Below are positions 1 through 12,133 of a DNA stretch of 64,000 nucleotides, piece by piece. Every line of letters starts with the position of its first letter. Positions within the stretch are counted from its first letter, which is position 1. A model generated the notes under the pieces. That model was not told the origin of the DNA, did no database searches, and saw only the letters and a program-made list of their open reading frames with translations. Source of the DNA: Gliomastix tumulicola (Eukaryota > Ascomycota > Sordariomycetes > Hypocreales > Bionectriaceae); assembly GCA_001599755.1 (NCBI GenBank), contig BCHX01000003.1:372001-436000 (forward strand), in the 5' to 3' direction. A program made the translations under genes and the position numbers.

Positions 1-560
1 ATCAGCTCCGCAGCTTGACTGAGAATCCGGACGCGTGGAAGTTCTGGAAGCCAGAGACACCACTCGATCGGATCTCAACACGGCTGCGCCAAGTATCGAT
101 TCACAAGGCAATGGTGCCTCAATCGGCCTATGGCCTACTGATCAAGATGGAGATGTTCCTTCCGCGTGCTTTCTCGAAAAACCGCGTTGCCGGCTGGCTC
201 TATGAGGCTGGATGGCTGACCGCGACAGTCGCCCAATTCTTCGCCTTATTCGGACCCGAGCAGTTTGCTGCTGTGCTCTACGAGACTTTCCCGAAGCTTG
301 CGCCATCGAACTGGAAGGAGAAGTCGGCTCAGCTGGAGAGGAAGCAGCTCGAAGCTGTCAAGGAGATTGTCCTGACCTTTTACGGCTGCATGGATGGCGA
401 CGTTGGCAAGATGGCACAAATACCCGAGGTCGTCAGGATCGTCGAGAGATTACGACATCTGCTGCCAGAGGAGATGAGTAGTGCGATCGAGAACGGAGAT
501 CCGGGCTTGAGGCGTCACTGCAGGAGAAACGATCCCGTCGCAGTCAGTAGCGAATGGTAG
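1..560 (+). CDS. 3' end of an unidentified protein-coding gene (partial at left edge)
   Basis: The reading frame is open from the left window edge (base 3) to TAG at 558-560, giving about 185 C-terminal residues. The sequence is rich in charged and aromatic residues (for example NPDAWKFWKPETPLDR near the start, then LERKQLEAVKEIVLTFYGCMDGD), predicted mostly helical, with no signal peptide or clear membrane span in the visible part. I do not recognise a family. The last 20 or so residues (RRHCRRNDPVAVSSEW) look low in order and could be altered by a terminal intron. The start and any upstream exons lie outside the window, so neither function nor full length can be judged. Confidence 0.55.
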   Translation, partial: QLRSLTENPDAWKFWKPETPLDRISTRLRQVSIHKAMVPQSAYGLLIKMEMFLPRAFSKNRVAGWLYEAGWLTATVAQFFALFGPEQFAAVLYETFPKLAPSNWKEKSAQLERKQLEAVKEIVLTFYGCMDGDVGKMAQIPEVVRIVERLRHLLPEEMSSAIENGDPGLRRHCRRNDPVAVSSEW

Positions 561-889
561 AGTGAAATACAAACAAGCCTATTCGCAAGCTCAACAACCA
601 TCCAGGCTATTCCCCCTCTTCTCCTTCACCCAAACCGCCTTATTCCTAGGCATCCAGCCGACAGCGTTCCGTCGAATGATGCACTTCTGACATGTATTTG
701 TTGAGGACTTATCTAAGACGCACTTGTCACACGACTCCTTCCGTGGCTTCTTCTCCCTGGAAAGGACGTTGCACGGCCTGCAGCACTTCGTCCGCACATG
801 GATACGCCAGCTGTGCGTATCGTTACAACCTTTACCCTTGGGGTCTACAGAAGCACCTAACATCAGCGGACCAGCCATTGTTGCCCTGG

Positions 890-1760
890 TCAAACTTGCT
901 GTAGAGGGAGCGGTCGACGCTCACCAGCTGGACCGATAAACATGAGATCATCACGTCCATCCCCGTTGATATCCTCAAGACGATATCCCTTGTTGTCGGC
1001 CACAAGTCTCGACGCAACACGTACACCAAGAGCCTGCCACTTGCTAGGTCTGCCCGCGGTCCGGCCATTATCACGCCAAAACTTGATCTCGCCACTGTCG
1101 AAGAGGAGCCCATCATCTCCTCTACCGTCACCGTCGATATCGCCGAGCACCATACCGCTCGATGACACTTTCCCAGCCGGTTGCTCCGTACCGACCACCT
1201 TGAAAGTCCGAGGCTTGCGTGCGTTCCGATCTCCGTCGCCGTTATTGATGGCTATCTCGATACGGCAGTCGGAGAACAGACAGACAAAGTCGCCGAGCCC
1301 ATTTGTATTCATGTTGATGGGTTTGACTCCGCTGAATGGGCACTTGGGGCCCAGTCTCAGTTCTGATGCTGCTTATCTGAATCCCCCTTTCCCGTCGGCC
1401 GAGTTGATCCTGAACCGTCATCAGCAAGCGCCGTCAAAATTCAAGCAGAGCTTGGCTGCTTAGAGAAGACAGTGAGATTTAGCAGACAACCAGACTATCG
1501 ACGTCGCTACCATCACTTGCCTTGAGAGCGGCCAACAAATCGTCGTCTCCCTGAGAGAAGAGTCGAGCAAAGGCGCCACTGGTTCCTGTCCCACTCCGAA
1601 TTTGCCTCAAACGGGATCCTTAACATTGATCTATCATCAATATCTTTCTGCTCGCTTATAACGCTTTGAAGAGAAATAAATTATGCCAGCATTTCCTGGC
1701 CGTCGTGGTAGTAAATGCCATCATCGGCACCAGAGCCTCGCTGAGTGAGCCCTCCAGCGT
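890..1760 (-). pseudogene. Decayed FG-GAP (VCBS) repeat half of an SGNH hydrolase gene
   Basis: Downstream of the esterase the minus strand carries pieces of an FG-GAP/VCBS beta-propeller of the type fused to fungal SGNH hydrolases. Readable blocks are GGLTQRGSGADDGIYYHDG (about 1700-1755), then an in-frame TAA near 1680; FEANSEWDRNQWR followed by FARLFSQGDDDLLAALK in the next frame (about 1525-1600), implying a one-base insertion at about 1571-1576; and calcium-loop repeats with NTNGLGDF, IDGDGRGDDG and INGDGRDDL (about 930-1320). The last block ends at TAG near 890, while an adjacent frame continues with LYSKFDQGNNGW, so a second frameshift is likely near 920. No intron of reasonable size repairs these breaks; the only candidate at 899-924 would be 26 nt. 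Family knowledge comes from fungal SGNH/FG-GAP proteins; decay is inferred from the breaks. Confidence 0.65.
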
Positions 1761-1845
1761 CAACGTCCATTCCAGCGTGCTAATCACAAACCTCCGTCGA
1801 GTTCTCAACTTCACAGCCCAGTTCCCTTCTTCAGTTTGCCGTCTA

Positions 1846-2957
1846 TTAGCTGGTGGCAATGTCAATGGCCCGCCGGAAAATGGCCGCCATCTTCTTATGC
1901 CCCTCGTTCTTGGTCCTCATAATCAGCCTGGCTCACGTATGAATAGGAATAGATATCTTCAAAGATCAACTCACATTTGGATGCGCCTCGTCGCTAAAGT
2001 CAGCGGGGTAGCTGAACGGCTCATTCTGTGGCAAGGGCTCCAGAGTCGTTCCCATATCAGCCAGATAGATACACCTGCCTTGCGCTGAATGCTTCGTAAC
2101 CAGCTGCCGGTATTGGTCGTTGATTATCAGACGATTCACCCTCCCGATGGCATTACCCGTCGGTAGGAGAGTGGACAAGAAGACACAAGTCGAACTCATG
2201 TCTGCAGCATTCCAAATGTCTTCCAACAACCTTTCCATGCGATATCCAGCATTGAAGACATCATTGTTCAGATTGGCATCGTTCGTGCCGGCGTTGATCA
2301 AGACCAGGTTTGGCTAGGTATTGTATTCTCAGTACTTGGACTTGGCCGGAATAATTCATCTCGATAGGTTAAAGATTTCAGCTTACCTTGAATCCTTTTG
2401 CCTGGTTGAATCTTGCTCTGACTTGGTCGATGACATCTCCAGGGACGGCCTCGTGTTCCTGTGTAATGCCATTTAGTTTTGGGAATCAACAAAGCCGTCC
2501 CAATGACGAGTAATTACTCACGTTGTTGTCCATACGGCCGCTCTTCTGATTGCCTACCATGTTGACTACCCAGCCATCGTCCACGAGGGAGGCTCGGAGG
2601 TATCGACGCACGCTAGATAGTCCTTCAATATGACCAGATCGGAACAAGATTAGGGGCTGAGGAGATCAAGGGGAAAGCGTACCCGCCGTTGCCACCGTTA
2701 TCACCATTACCGAGATCGTCCTTTGATCCCACCCCACTCATGATGGAAGCTCCAAGTGGCATGATCCTCAACTCGGGAGATTCATTTTGCCTCTTGTGGC
2801 CGGCTAGAGGGAGCCCACGCCCGATATTGATGGTGTCGGGCTCGGATAGCGCAGACTCCCTAAGACGAGTCTCGAAAGAGGGCCGGGAGGACACCACTTC
2901 CAAACTTGACAGGACGAGGGCAGCTGACAGAAACACGATGCTGCTGAGCCCCTTCAT
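1846..2957 (-). CDS. Secreted SGNH/GDSL-type esterase domain, five exons
   Basis: Predicted exons on the minus strand are 2957-2683, 2612-2522, 2458-2387, 2313-1975 and about 1908-1846, giving about 279 residues ending at TAA 1846-1848. The start is MKGLSSIVFLSAALVLSS, a signal peptide. SGNH blocks are present: block I is IMPLGASIMSG (nucleophile Ser retained, GDS changed to GAS as in many fungal members), block III is LINAGTND and block V is DEAHPN (Asp-His pair). The middle carries SGRMDNN and EHEAVPGDVIDQV, typical of carbohydrate-active SGNH esterases. All exon phases agree. The acceptor of the last exon is the least certain. In relatives the frame continues into an FG-GAP propeller; here it stops and that half is broken, so this may be a shortened gene or part of one pseudogene. 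Likely substrate class is acyl or acetyl esters, inferred from family only. Confidence 0.7.
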
Positions 2958-4607
2958 GATTGCTGACCTCGGCGCGGCTTAGATAAATGCGTCAAAATTA
3001 GAAAGCACTCAAAGCTTCTGGGCAATTGGGGGGGTTGGTGTCACGAAACTGGCTTCTAGAAGAGGCGCATGATATCTTTTATACCTATACTACGTCCTCA
3101 GTGGCCCATGGTCAAGTGCCATCAGCTCACACATCGCCGCAAGCGGAATGTTTCGTCTTGCGGTTCATTCAGGAGCTCTGCCCCACGTCTAAATGGATCT
3201 TCTGACGGTCTCAAGCATGAATCTTATTCGCCAAAAAGACTCATCTGGCTGTCTTGTTATCCATCTGGAAAGGCATTGAAGGAAGTCACTCAAAGATTCC
3301 GATTACCCGAGCCTTGCCTATGGCCCTCACTCTTGTCATCTATGGGGCATCAAGTGGGCTGGCTCTGTGTTCAACCAATCCAGTAGGCTCTCACTGCTGG
3401 AAGATAATAATATACTGGGGATCTTGGCAGACGTACTGGGTCATGTTGGTGTTATCACAATGCAACGGTCGGCAAAAGTAACCTTGGGTAGTATTGGGTG
3501 AACCCCGAATCCTGCGTCTCGTGAAGGGTCGTGACCCTCACATGTGATGTGGAGATTGGGGGGTCGCAAATTCCAGAGTCAGTCGCCCTCCCTCCCGCAT
3601 TGTATGTACTAGTATAAGGTGTCACTAGTCCGGCTTTACGAGTGGGGGGGACCTCTGAGAACGTCTGAGTGATTGGGGAACACTCAGATAAAAGGTCTTT
3701 TTGAGTGCCCATTTCCATAGCACTGCCTCAAGGAGTGGTTGTTGCTAATGTTGGATTTTAAGGATGTAAATTCATTTCCGGCCAGTGACAGCCACTATCC
3801 GTGGCGAATCACACGACTTGGAGTTGGTTGAAGCTCATGCTACTTACTAGCAGTACTTCTGCTGCTAGTTCCCGAAGAAACACGCTTGGGGGCTAGTCCG
3901 CAGTGCAACCGTCCATCTTCTTAAATGGCTCCTTTGAGCTTATTCATCGGGCCGAAAGACTCCCACATGACGAATGCAGGGTTGCTTCCGACATACACGT
4001 GGCGCAAGAGAGGAGGATGGTCGTGCCTGACCTATGCCTAACTGTGGTACTTGGCCGTACGGCGTGAGCTACTCTGCTGGGGAGATTTACCTGGTTTAAA
4101 CCATCCCCGCTCCGTCCAATATTTCTGTATGGTGTTATTTACGAGTGGCCCGAGTACATACATATGTATCTGCATGCCGGGCAAAGCAGAGCAATGAGAT
4201 TCACTACATCAGCAGGACGTGGCACAGCCCGTGCCAGCAAGCCTCGGCAAATTGCATTACGATACTGTGCAATGGATATGTGTTGGGGGCTATGACGTTC
4301 TGTTTTCCTGATTCTGGCCTATGAAAGACTCGTAAGCGATCGAAGTGTGGCTGACGAGAGCGGTAATGGTGGCGTTGCGTTGCATACACACAAGTTGGGG
4401 GCCATGACCGTTTGAACGGCGACTTTTATCCCTGGGGACATGCCTTTGACAAACACTATGAAGATTCTCTAATGTGGTACAGCTTTTGATAAACCTTCTC
4501 GCTATCTGCTTCTCACTTGGCTGCCATTGACAACGTCCGGCGACAAGGACTACTTCTCGTGGCGTGCAGGCATCCTCGAGCGCGAACATGCTCCTCGAAA
4601 CACCCAG
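2958..4607. other. Gene-free spacer
   Basis: No frame here has family similarity, codon bias or splice-consistent structure. The stretch contains the presumed promoter of the esterase (about 2958-3100) and the 3' flank of the NACHT-ankyrin gene. Short frames such as 3069-3386 look random. Confidence 0.6.
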
Positions 4608-7600
4608 TCAAGCCCCAGGGGCGCCATACGTCCAGGAATCGGAGTATGACCCCTGGGGACTGAACGGGTTTGTGTACCCATAAACTCCATATTGATATGG
4701 TATCAAGGGCCAGTATGAGCTTCCCCTCTCCTCTTTCTTATACAGCCTCCTGACTTGCACGCTGTCCGGATCAACAACCGCCCCGGCACTACGCAACACG
4801 CTGCTTATGCTTTCAAGCTCGTTCTCATACGCTATAACCTGCGCTCTGTCGAGGAGCACCTGTCGCAGCTGACCCCTCATCGTCGTGAAGTCCAGCCACG
4901 AAATCACGACATGGATGGCGTTCATGTTTGCGCCCTCGACGGCCAGGTCGAGCGGGCTGCGGTGATGGATGTTTCTTGCCGTCACTGACGCCCCTTCTTC
5001 GAGGAGCATCTGGACGTGCTGGGCGTTGCCGGTTGCGCAGGCCCGGTGAAGCGGGTTCATCCCGAACCTGTCATAGTCGTTGACGGAGAGCCCTTCCTCC
5101 ATGAACAGCTGGACCAGAGCCCTATGCCTGAATCTGACGCCGAGGTGAAGGCAGCTCTGCCCGATCCCGTCCGCGAGTGTGAAGTCTGCACCTCGCTTCA
5201 GGAGGAGTCTCGCCGTTCTTATAGCACCGCATCGGATAGCCTCGTGCAAAGGCGTCATCCCGTTCTCGTCCCGAGCATCTATCCTTCCGCCGAGGCCAAT
5301 CAGTGCTCTCATGCTTGACGCGTTGTCGTTGATGCTGGCATAATGCAGGGGCGTGCGCCTGTGCCTGTCGACGACGTCCACCGGAGCATTCTTCGACACG
5401 GCGAGCTTACGAACCAGCGACCCCTCGAACCATATCGCAACCAGGTGAATAAGGTCTGTTCCTTCACGACTCCTGCCAAAGTCCTGCCATGGCTTGTCGA
5501 TAAAGTACTCGACGGCAGCTCGCCACCCTGATTCAGCGGCAAGGTGAGCCGGCGACATGCCACTCCTGTCCTTGACAGTGTAACTTGCCCCAGCATCTAC
5601 CAGGAACTCCAAAGCTTCCATGCTCCTATTCAACACGGCCAAGTGGATCGGAGCCAACCCGTCCCGGTCCCGGGCATTCAGGTCGGAAACGCTGTAGCTG
5701 GTAAGATCGAATCGACTCAGGTCCCAGCACTGCTCGATGGCCCAATGAAGCAGATTCCGCCCCCGGTGATCAGACTTGAGCGAAGTCATCCCATGCGCCT
5801 TCTGAAGACGAATCACTACATCCTCCCAGTTCTGGTTGGCGCATAGATGCAGCAGATCGTATGCGTCCGACGTGGTCCGCAGCGGCACTCCGTCCGGCGG
5901 CAAACGATCCAAGATCCAAGTCAGCTTCTCCTTCAGACCAAAGAATGCATACCGCTGCAGGGCATTCATCTTTGTTTCTTCGTCGACAACAAACACTTGC
6001 CGCGGATCCAGCCGGATGATGCGATCCTCCATGTCGGTCCACGCATGGACACCTGCCCACAGGAATGGAGAGGTACCTGAAACCGCCTGGCTCCAGGGAG
6101 CGCGTGCTCGGGAGGACATGTCGATCATCTTCAAGATGAGATGCTCCCATATCTTGTTCTTGAAAGCAAGAGAGTAGGATGACTCTTTGGCGTCGTTCTG
6201 GAGCCAAATGTCCACGTAAGGGTGGTCCAAGATCAGCTCTGCTGCCTCGGTGTTCTGCTTTAGAATGGCTTGGTGAAGCGGGGTGCCGATCGCATCGCAC
6301 ACGACGTTGACGTTCGTGTCTGGGTGCTCCAGAAGTCTCTGAGTATAGAAGCTATCCTCTTCGCAGAAGGCAGCACGGTGAAGAGCTGTTGGCGCCCCGC
6401 GAGAACAGTAGTTAGGCCAAGTAAGTTCATTCCGAAGTAAGGTGGCGAAGGACTTGGGACGTTGACAGAGGATAGCCCAAGAGAGCGGCGTTATTTCCTC
6501 CGAGAGATAATTGACATTGACTCCCTAGCGCACAAGTGCTTTGACAAGGCTTGGGTAGTCACCCAGACTGAGGACTCTAAAGAGTGTCAATTCGGCAGAC
6601 AGGTCTGCTATCAAGTGCGTCCGATCGTACGTGGTGAAGTGCGTCGCTTTCTGGCTATTGTCGCGGTTCGGAAGAGCGCTCCAGATTAAATAACAAAAGT
6701 ACCCGTCCGCAGTGCCCAGGAAAGAGAGAATATCCTTGTCCCTCTGCTCATCAGGCGTAGTCGCGGCGTAGTGATGAGGCCAACTTCGAAGAGCGAACCT
6801 GAGACACCAGGTCAAACTCATCTCGTCGACATGAGAGACGACCAGCTCATTCATTTTCTTGATCTCTCCAGCGTCAGGAATAATGCCGAATTGAGCTCGA
6901 AGATGCCGTTGAGCTCGTTTCATTGCTGTGTAATACTCATCCCACTCCTCCGGGTCCCTAGACTCCAGCCGAATGACCTTCATGCATAGCTCATACAGCA
7001 GTGCATGGCCGTCAGAGCTTGGAATGGCGAATTGGGAGAGAATACGATGGCTGTTCTTCATGTCGACGCCATCCACATCAGTCGCGAAGATGTCCTTGGC
7101 CGTGACGTGAACAAAGTCAACAACGTCGTCTTCTGTCTTGAGCATGTATCTGCAGGTGCCCAGCAGGTATTGCTCGAACGCGTCAGCTTGCACGCGCAGC
7201 TCCTCGAGATCGTGATGTTGATCGCCCAGCTCCCAATCGGCCATAACGGCCAATATAGCCAACTGTCTAGACGAGATCTTCTCGCTGCTATAACGAAGAA
7301 TGGTGATCGCTGCTCGCACCCTCGGTCTGTGGGGGTTTGAGATGTTACCGAGGAGGCGGCAGTAGAAGTCCACGAGGCCATCCGACGCACTGTCCAGACG
7401 GTTCAGCGAGGTTTGTATCCTGTCTCGCGTCCAGTCAGTGGTGCCGTGAGAGAACTGCTCCCATGCTAACGTGGCGCAGAGAAAGTTGCCATGTGACTTG
7501 TCAATGATAGCCCTCTCGATGTTCGCGACGGTGGCACGGGAGAGTCCAGTCTCTTCGAAGCTACTCCGAACCTTTCTCTGAACGAATTCAAAGACGTTTT

Positions 7601-9609
7601 GTCTCATGTAATTGTTGTCCATGTTGATCTCTGCAGGCCTTATGATCTCATAGAACTCGTAGGGGGGTCGCCTTCTATGCGATAGTAGGAGCCGTACTCG
7701 GCCACTCAGGTCGGGCGCAAGCAGGCTCTGCAACCGATCAATGACCGTTGGCGGGCGGCTGTTGTGTCGGAGAGCCTCATCGACAGCATCGATGACCAGC
7801 TGAAACATGACGCCTCGAGAGCTCTGGACGATGTTGGACAAGGAATCCCACAATCGGTCCTCGGTCATCTCGAACTTGTTCAAGCTGCCCAGGTACCTGA
7901 AAACAAACATGCATCGGGGGTCTCGGAGAATCTGGTCGAGGATCGAGCGCACCAGGGCGTCTGATGTCTTCCTTGCCGGGTCCTTGTCGTCGAAGAAGAA
8001 GAAGATCGGTTTCCGTATGATCGAAGAAGACGCGTCTTCGCTTTGGGTCATGATGAACGACATGACGCTCTTCATCAGCACGGTTTTGCCGCATCCCGGC
8101 AGCCCATGCATCCACAGAGCCTGTTGTCCGCCGGGGCTTGTCCAAGACTGGAAGTCCGGAAGACTCAGAAACCAGCGAGACGAACGAGTCCAGTCGCTGG
8201 TGATGCGGCCCAGGACCGGTACTATGTCAACAGCTCTGAGCCCCAGGATAAACTTCCGCTGGGGTGCATCATGGTCTGTCACGGATTGTAATCAGTAAAT
8301 TTGCTATTTTCCAACTACACGCTGTGGCTTTTCCGCCATCTGTATCCCCTACATACACTGGCTCTGAGAATCGTCCCTCAGATCGTCCATCAGCTCCTCG
8401 ATGCAATTGGATATGGATCTATAGTTCAGATCTGATCCGGTCAAGAACTTGCACAGACCCCTGTGGTCCGTCTCCATCGGAATAGGAGTCTCGTTTGGAA
8501 GGTGCAGAATGGCCGAATGCTCGTCGACGACCTGTGGAAAGACCAATCAGTATGAGGAAAAAAAAAGAGTCTGATGTAGTTGAAGGAAGCTGCTCACCAA
8601 GGATCCTAGTCCAGGCGTATCTCGACGCTCGAAGAAACTGAAAATCTGAAGGCGCATGCCTCGCTCGACAAACTGAGAGCAGATGGTCCCCATCTCCGCG
8701 GACTTGGGCTCAAGGATCTTCAAAAGGTCCTCGCGGACTTTGCCGGCCGTGAAGGCATTCGCGAACCTGGCCAGGAGCTTCGACCAGTACACGATCTCGG
8801 ATCCTCGATGCGGCGTACCCAAGAAGATGACGCCCACGACGGCCTGCTCGAATCCGCCGTACCGCATAGCCTTCTCGTGGGCAACTATCATGGCCTGCAT
8901 CACGAAGTCAGAGCCAACCCACCGATGAAGAGCTCTGGTGATTCATACCTGCTTGAAAATGATACCGCCGAGACTGTGGCAGACAAAGATCATCTTGCGC
9001 TGCATGCAGATATCAGCCGAGAGCATACTCGCAGAAGGATCCTGGCAAGCACCTACGTCCTTATCCCTGCTTTTCCGACGCAATGTACGGATCTGCTCAA
9101 GCAGCATCGTGGCAAAGTCACGGATCGTGGACCTGGACTGCGTGAAGGCCACGCCCGCCTCGTATCCGTATGTCAAGACACGGGCCGTCGGGATGTCTTG
9201 AGGGAGGAAGTCCCTCAACCACATCCTCTGGCCATCTCTCCATGTCTTGTAAGCATGCCCGCCGAGCCCATGGATGGCAATGACACTGCGTGCGTGATGT
9301 CAGTATTGTCTTGTCCAGATACGCAACTGCTCAAGGGAGAGAGGTATGAGAGGCCACCAACTCGATTTCCGTCGGAATGTTCGCCGCATTCTCGAGCTCG
9401 GTGTCAGGCCATAATTGTATGAGTCCCAGAACGGGCTTTTCCGGAATCGCTGCCCCGTGCTGCTGCCCCGACTGAACGAGTGTATCGTCAGTGGCAGTTG
9501 GAGCTGGCAGGCTCAAGGCTCCTTCAGAGACCTGCGAGCCGGACCCAGCGGCGACGTCGCGGCGCAAATCTTTAATCTTGTGCGATAGCTTGGAACGTAG
9601 GTCGTCCAT
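4608..9609 (-). pseudogene. Esterase-NACHT-ankyrin STAND (NLR-like) gene interrupted by one in-frame TAG
   Basis: Exons 9609-9362, 9285-8949, 8894-8598, 8531-8357 and 8275 onward join in phase. The N-terminal half (residues about 80-350) is an alpha/beta-hydrolase of the NLR-associated type, with VIAIHGLGGHAYKTW and the nucleophile elbow HSLGG. Next comes a NACHT NTPase with Walker A GLPGCGKT and Walker B-like LVIDAVDEA. The frame reaches TAG at 6527-6525 after 935 codons, then continues open in the same frame for 638 codons to 4608. That second part starts with GVNVNYLSEEITPLSWAI and holds at least eight ankyrin repeats (for example DRDGLAPIHLAVL, DENGMTPLHEAI). Conserved ankyrin-type sequence on both sides of the stop argues against an intron there; the only candidate would be about 38 nt. 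Such proteins act in fungal non-self recognition and programmed cell death. A recent nonsense mutation is most likely; sequencing error is possible. Confidence 0.85.
6525..9609 (-). CDS. Esterase-NACHT portion translated up to the TAG
   Basis: If the stop is real, the encoded protein is 935 residues: an N-terminal esterase-like domain, a linker, and a NACHT module with its helical arm (ends near FRVLSLGDYPSLVKALVR), but no ankyrin sensor. ATG 9609 is the first in-frame start and is followed by MDDLRSKLSHKIKDLRRD. Introns are 9361-9286, 8948-8895, 8597-8532 and 8356-8276, all GT-AG. Without the repeat domain such a protein would lack its ligand-sensing part; whether it is expressed is unknown. 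The in-frame continuation 6524-4608 could be read only by readthrough. Confidence 0.6.
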
Positions 9610-10878
9610 CTGATCACTCGTTCATCGGGCGATAGACTGGCGAGCTCAAACATTCACCCATCGATGACCGCGCGGGAGTAGTTGATGAATTCTTGAAGGA
9701 ATTGCCTCAGCTGACGCGCGCGCGGGGGGGTGAGTAGTCTTATAAGGCAGAATGCTCCATGGATGCCTGTCAGAAACGCCTTGGTGGTAAGGGTGGACCA
9801 GTCCCAGTAATCACCCGGTCATTTCCATCGCCCGCGAGCTATCATAGGCTGTCTGGGGAAATATTGCATGGGTAGGCACTTCAGCTCGGCGACTGCGTGA
9901 GGTTGGTGTGGGCCGGAGGCCTTGCATATGGGCCGCATGGAGGCAATACGCGATAGAAGCTGACGATGATCAGCATTCATGTCAGTGAGTAGGCTCGGCC
10001 TTGGACAATAATGGGTTATATATACAGATTGATGACAGAGTCACAGCCTGGGTGCAAGACACAGCTTCAGACCACCTTATGTAGAGCTGCCTTTCTTCAC
10101 CTGAGCAAGTAGCATCATGATGTCTTCAGGCCAAGATCGATTTGACGGCTCTCACAACCATCCCTACCACGAGGGTGGAGGCTTAATTGCTCTGCCTCGC
10201 TCAGAGAGCACTAAGAGAGATCACAGTGGTCCGGCTTGGTCGAGTCCTGGGCGCCTGAGTTTGATGAGTAGAAGATCATGCTACCCAAGGCGTTTGACAG
10301 GGAAGTAACTTGGCTGATTATAATATCAGTACGGCCGCCGCCGCCCCGTTGCGGCAAGTTGAATATATATATCCACTAGCAAGTACAGTCAGCTAGACAC
10401 TCTTCCAGATCGAAGCTACATTCTCCCGCTGGGAGCCGGGGTCCGGCTCTGTCTACGGGGGAGGATCGATCTCAACTTCCCTATATACAACATATAACAC
10501 TAAAGGATTTACCAACGGTTCTTATTGCAGCTCAAAAGTCCACCAGTCTATTCTTCACGGTGCCCCTCAAAGACTCTTGACAGCTCAAGCACGAGCGTAG
10601 AAGCTGCATGCCCATGCTTATATATAGCATGGTAAAGGGGGTAGGTATCCCGTCGTTGACCAGCACCGGAGTATTCCTGGTCCTAAAAAGGGGGGGGCGA
10701 GAAGTGGTACACATCCCTAGATTTACCCTAAAGCTCTACAGACACGAAGAGACAAAGATTTCCGCGATATCTCACTTTCCCCACGCGTCTCACGCGAACT
10801 TTCCTGACAACATTGGACAGGATATACGCAAAAGCAAAAAGGAAACCACTCCCACATTCTTCACAGGGGCAAAAACAA
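9610..10878. other. Gene-free spacer
   Basis: Contains the presumed promoter of the NACHT-ankyrin gene and short runs such as an alternating CG tract followed by G8 near 9715-9730. No coding frame is convincing. Confidence 0.55.
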
Positions 10879-10962
10879 TGAGCCCGACCCGATTTGAACG
10901 GATGGCCTTCGGAATATATCCCATTTCTGGAAGCCGATGCGCTACCGCTGCGCCACAGGCCC
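10879..10962 (-). tRNA. tRNA-Trp (anticodon CCA) with a short intron
   Basis: On the minus strand the sequence folds as a cloverleaf. The acceptor arm GGGCCTG (10962-10956) pairs with CGGGCTC (10886-10880), with discriminator A at 10879. The D arm is GCGC-AGCGGTA-GCGC. The anticodon loop shows TT-CCA-G. The T arm is ATCCG-TTCAAAT-CGGGT. The total is 84 nt against 72 for the mature form, so an intron of about 12 nt (containing ATGGGATATA) sits just 3' of the anticodon, the usual position for nuclear tRNA introns. CCA reads UGG, so the isotype is Trp. The base pairing and invariant bases are seen directly; the exact intron ends are inferred. Confidence 0.9.
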
Positions 10963-12133
10963 ATGCTGGGTCAAAAACGGTTCATATTTGCAATATGGCG
11001 CTTCAAAGTGCCTACGGACCCGAGTGGCGCAGGCCGCTTCCGCCCAGCCTCGGCCCCTTTACGACAAAGAAAACAAAGAAAGTATTAGTGCTAGTATCCA
11101 AATTTGTCGGGTAGCCAATTCAAGCATCTAAAACGCGATGTGTTTGGGTAGCGAGCCTGCGAGTCAGGCGCATCGTCCGATTTATCTACCCATGACGCTT
11201 CGCAGGGCTGAAATCCTTAGGCCTAGGTTTAGTCGGATCTTGATAGAAAACGTCGTATTTGTGTCTCTCGTTCCCGTTGTAGATCGCAAGAACCGGCCCT
11301 AGGCTCCTCGGGCCTAGGCGATATGTCTCAAATGTGCCAGGTATTAGAGGGTGCTCTCTCCAAGGAGGTTGAGACTAGCCGCTTCAGTATGGGTATTTTG
11401 GATCGGATGAAGAACAAGCTGATGCGGACTCTTTCTCTCGCGGTGGTTAACGGGGAGCAAAGGGCTCTTTTTATGTTTTAGGCCGCCCAGTCCCTCGGAC
11501 ATCTCCTTACAAAAACTCTCGGCTGATTCTCATGCACATTCATGACCCCTACTCGTATACTGATATTACAATCTACAACATCCTCTCGCTTCGTCGACCA
11601 GTTGAAGATCAAAGACGAACCCGAGCATTGCAGATACTGGGCTGTATCCGTAACCAGCCTCTGCTCGTATCTGTCGTGCAACAAAGACGGTGGAAGACTG
11701 CTTGTGTTGATAGGCCGACCAGTTGGGGTCCCTCTCCATCCAGACCCCAAGAATGATACTAGGTAATACCTGCTCGCTGCCTTAGAAACCCTCCATTAGC
11801 ATCAGCACCTACGGAGGTGACGAAAATAAAAGGTAGAATGTCCAAACTTAGCCTGGGCCTCAACCTTTGTATCTCGAACAAAGCGCACAGGTCATTAAGT
11901 AGCCATTATTACTACCTACTACCGTCGGTATGCGAATCACAAGCCCCACCTTCACGCCAGGGCCAGTCAACTCGTCACTATACAAGGTTATTTGTACCGT
12001 CCCCCGCTCGAACAGCTCTTCATCGCCCGGTCTTGTCAGTCTCCCGCGTTCCCTTATCAACACAAGACGCCAGCATCTTACAACTTCTCATCACAGCATC
12101 ATCGCGGCTGTGCGGCCAACCGACCGCGCAAAC
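10963..12133. other. Gene-free spacer upstream of the DUF3632 gene
   Basis: No coding frame with recognisable content. The 3' part (about 11930-12133) is in frame with the downstream gene from an earlier ATG but lacks conserved features and is more likely 5' leader. Confidence 0.5.

Noticed and set aside
899..924. Possible intron joining the FG-GAP frame to a Cys-rich tail frame at 591-893
   Set aside because: The intron would be 26 nt, below plausible size, so the tail is not claimed as coding.
6528..6565. Intron removing the TAG at 6525-6527
   Set aside because: The only GT-AG pair that does so is about 38 nt and would delete conserved ankyrin residues.
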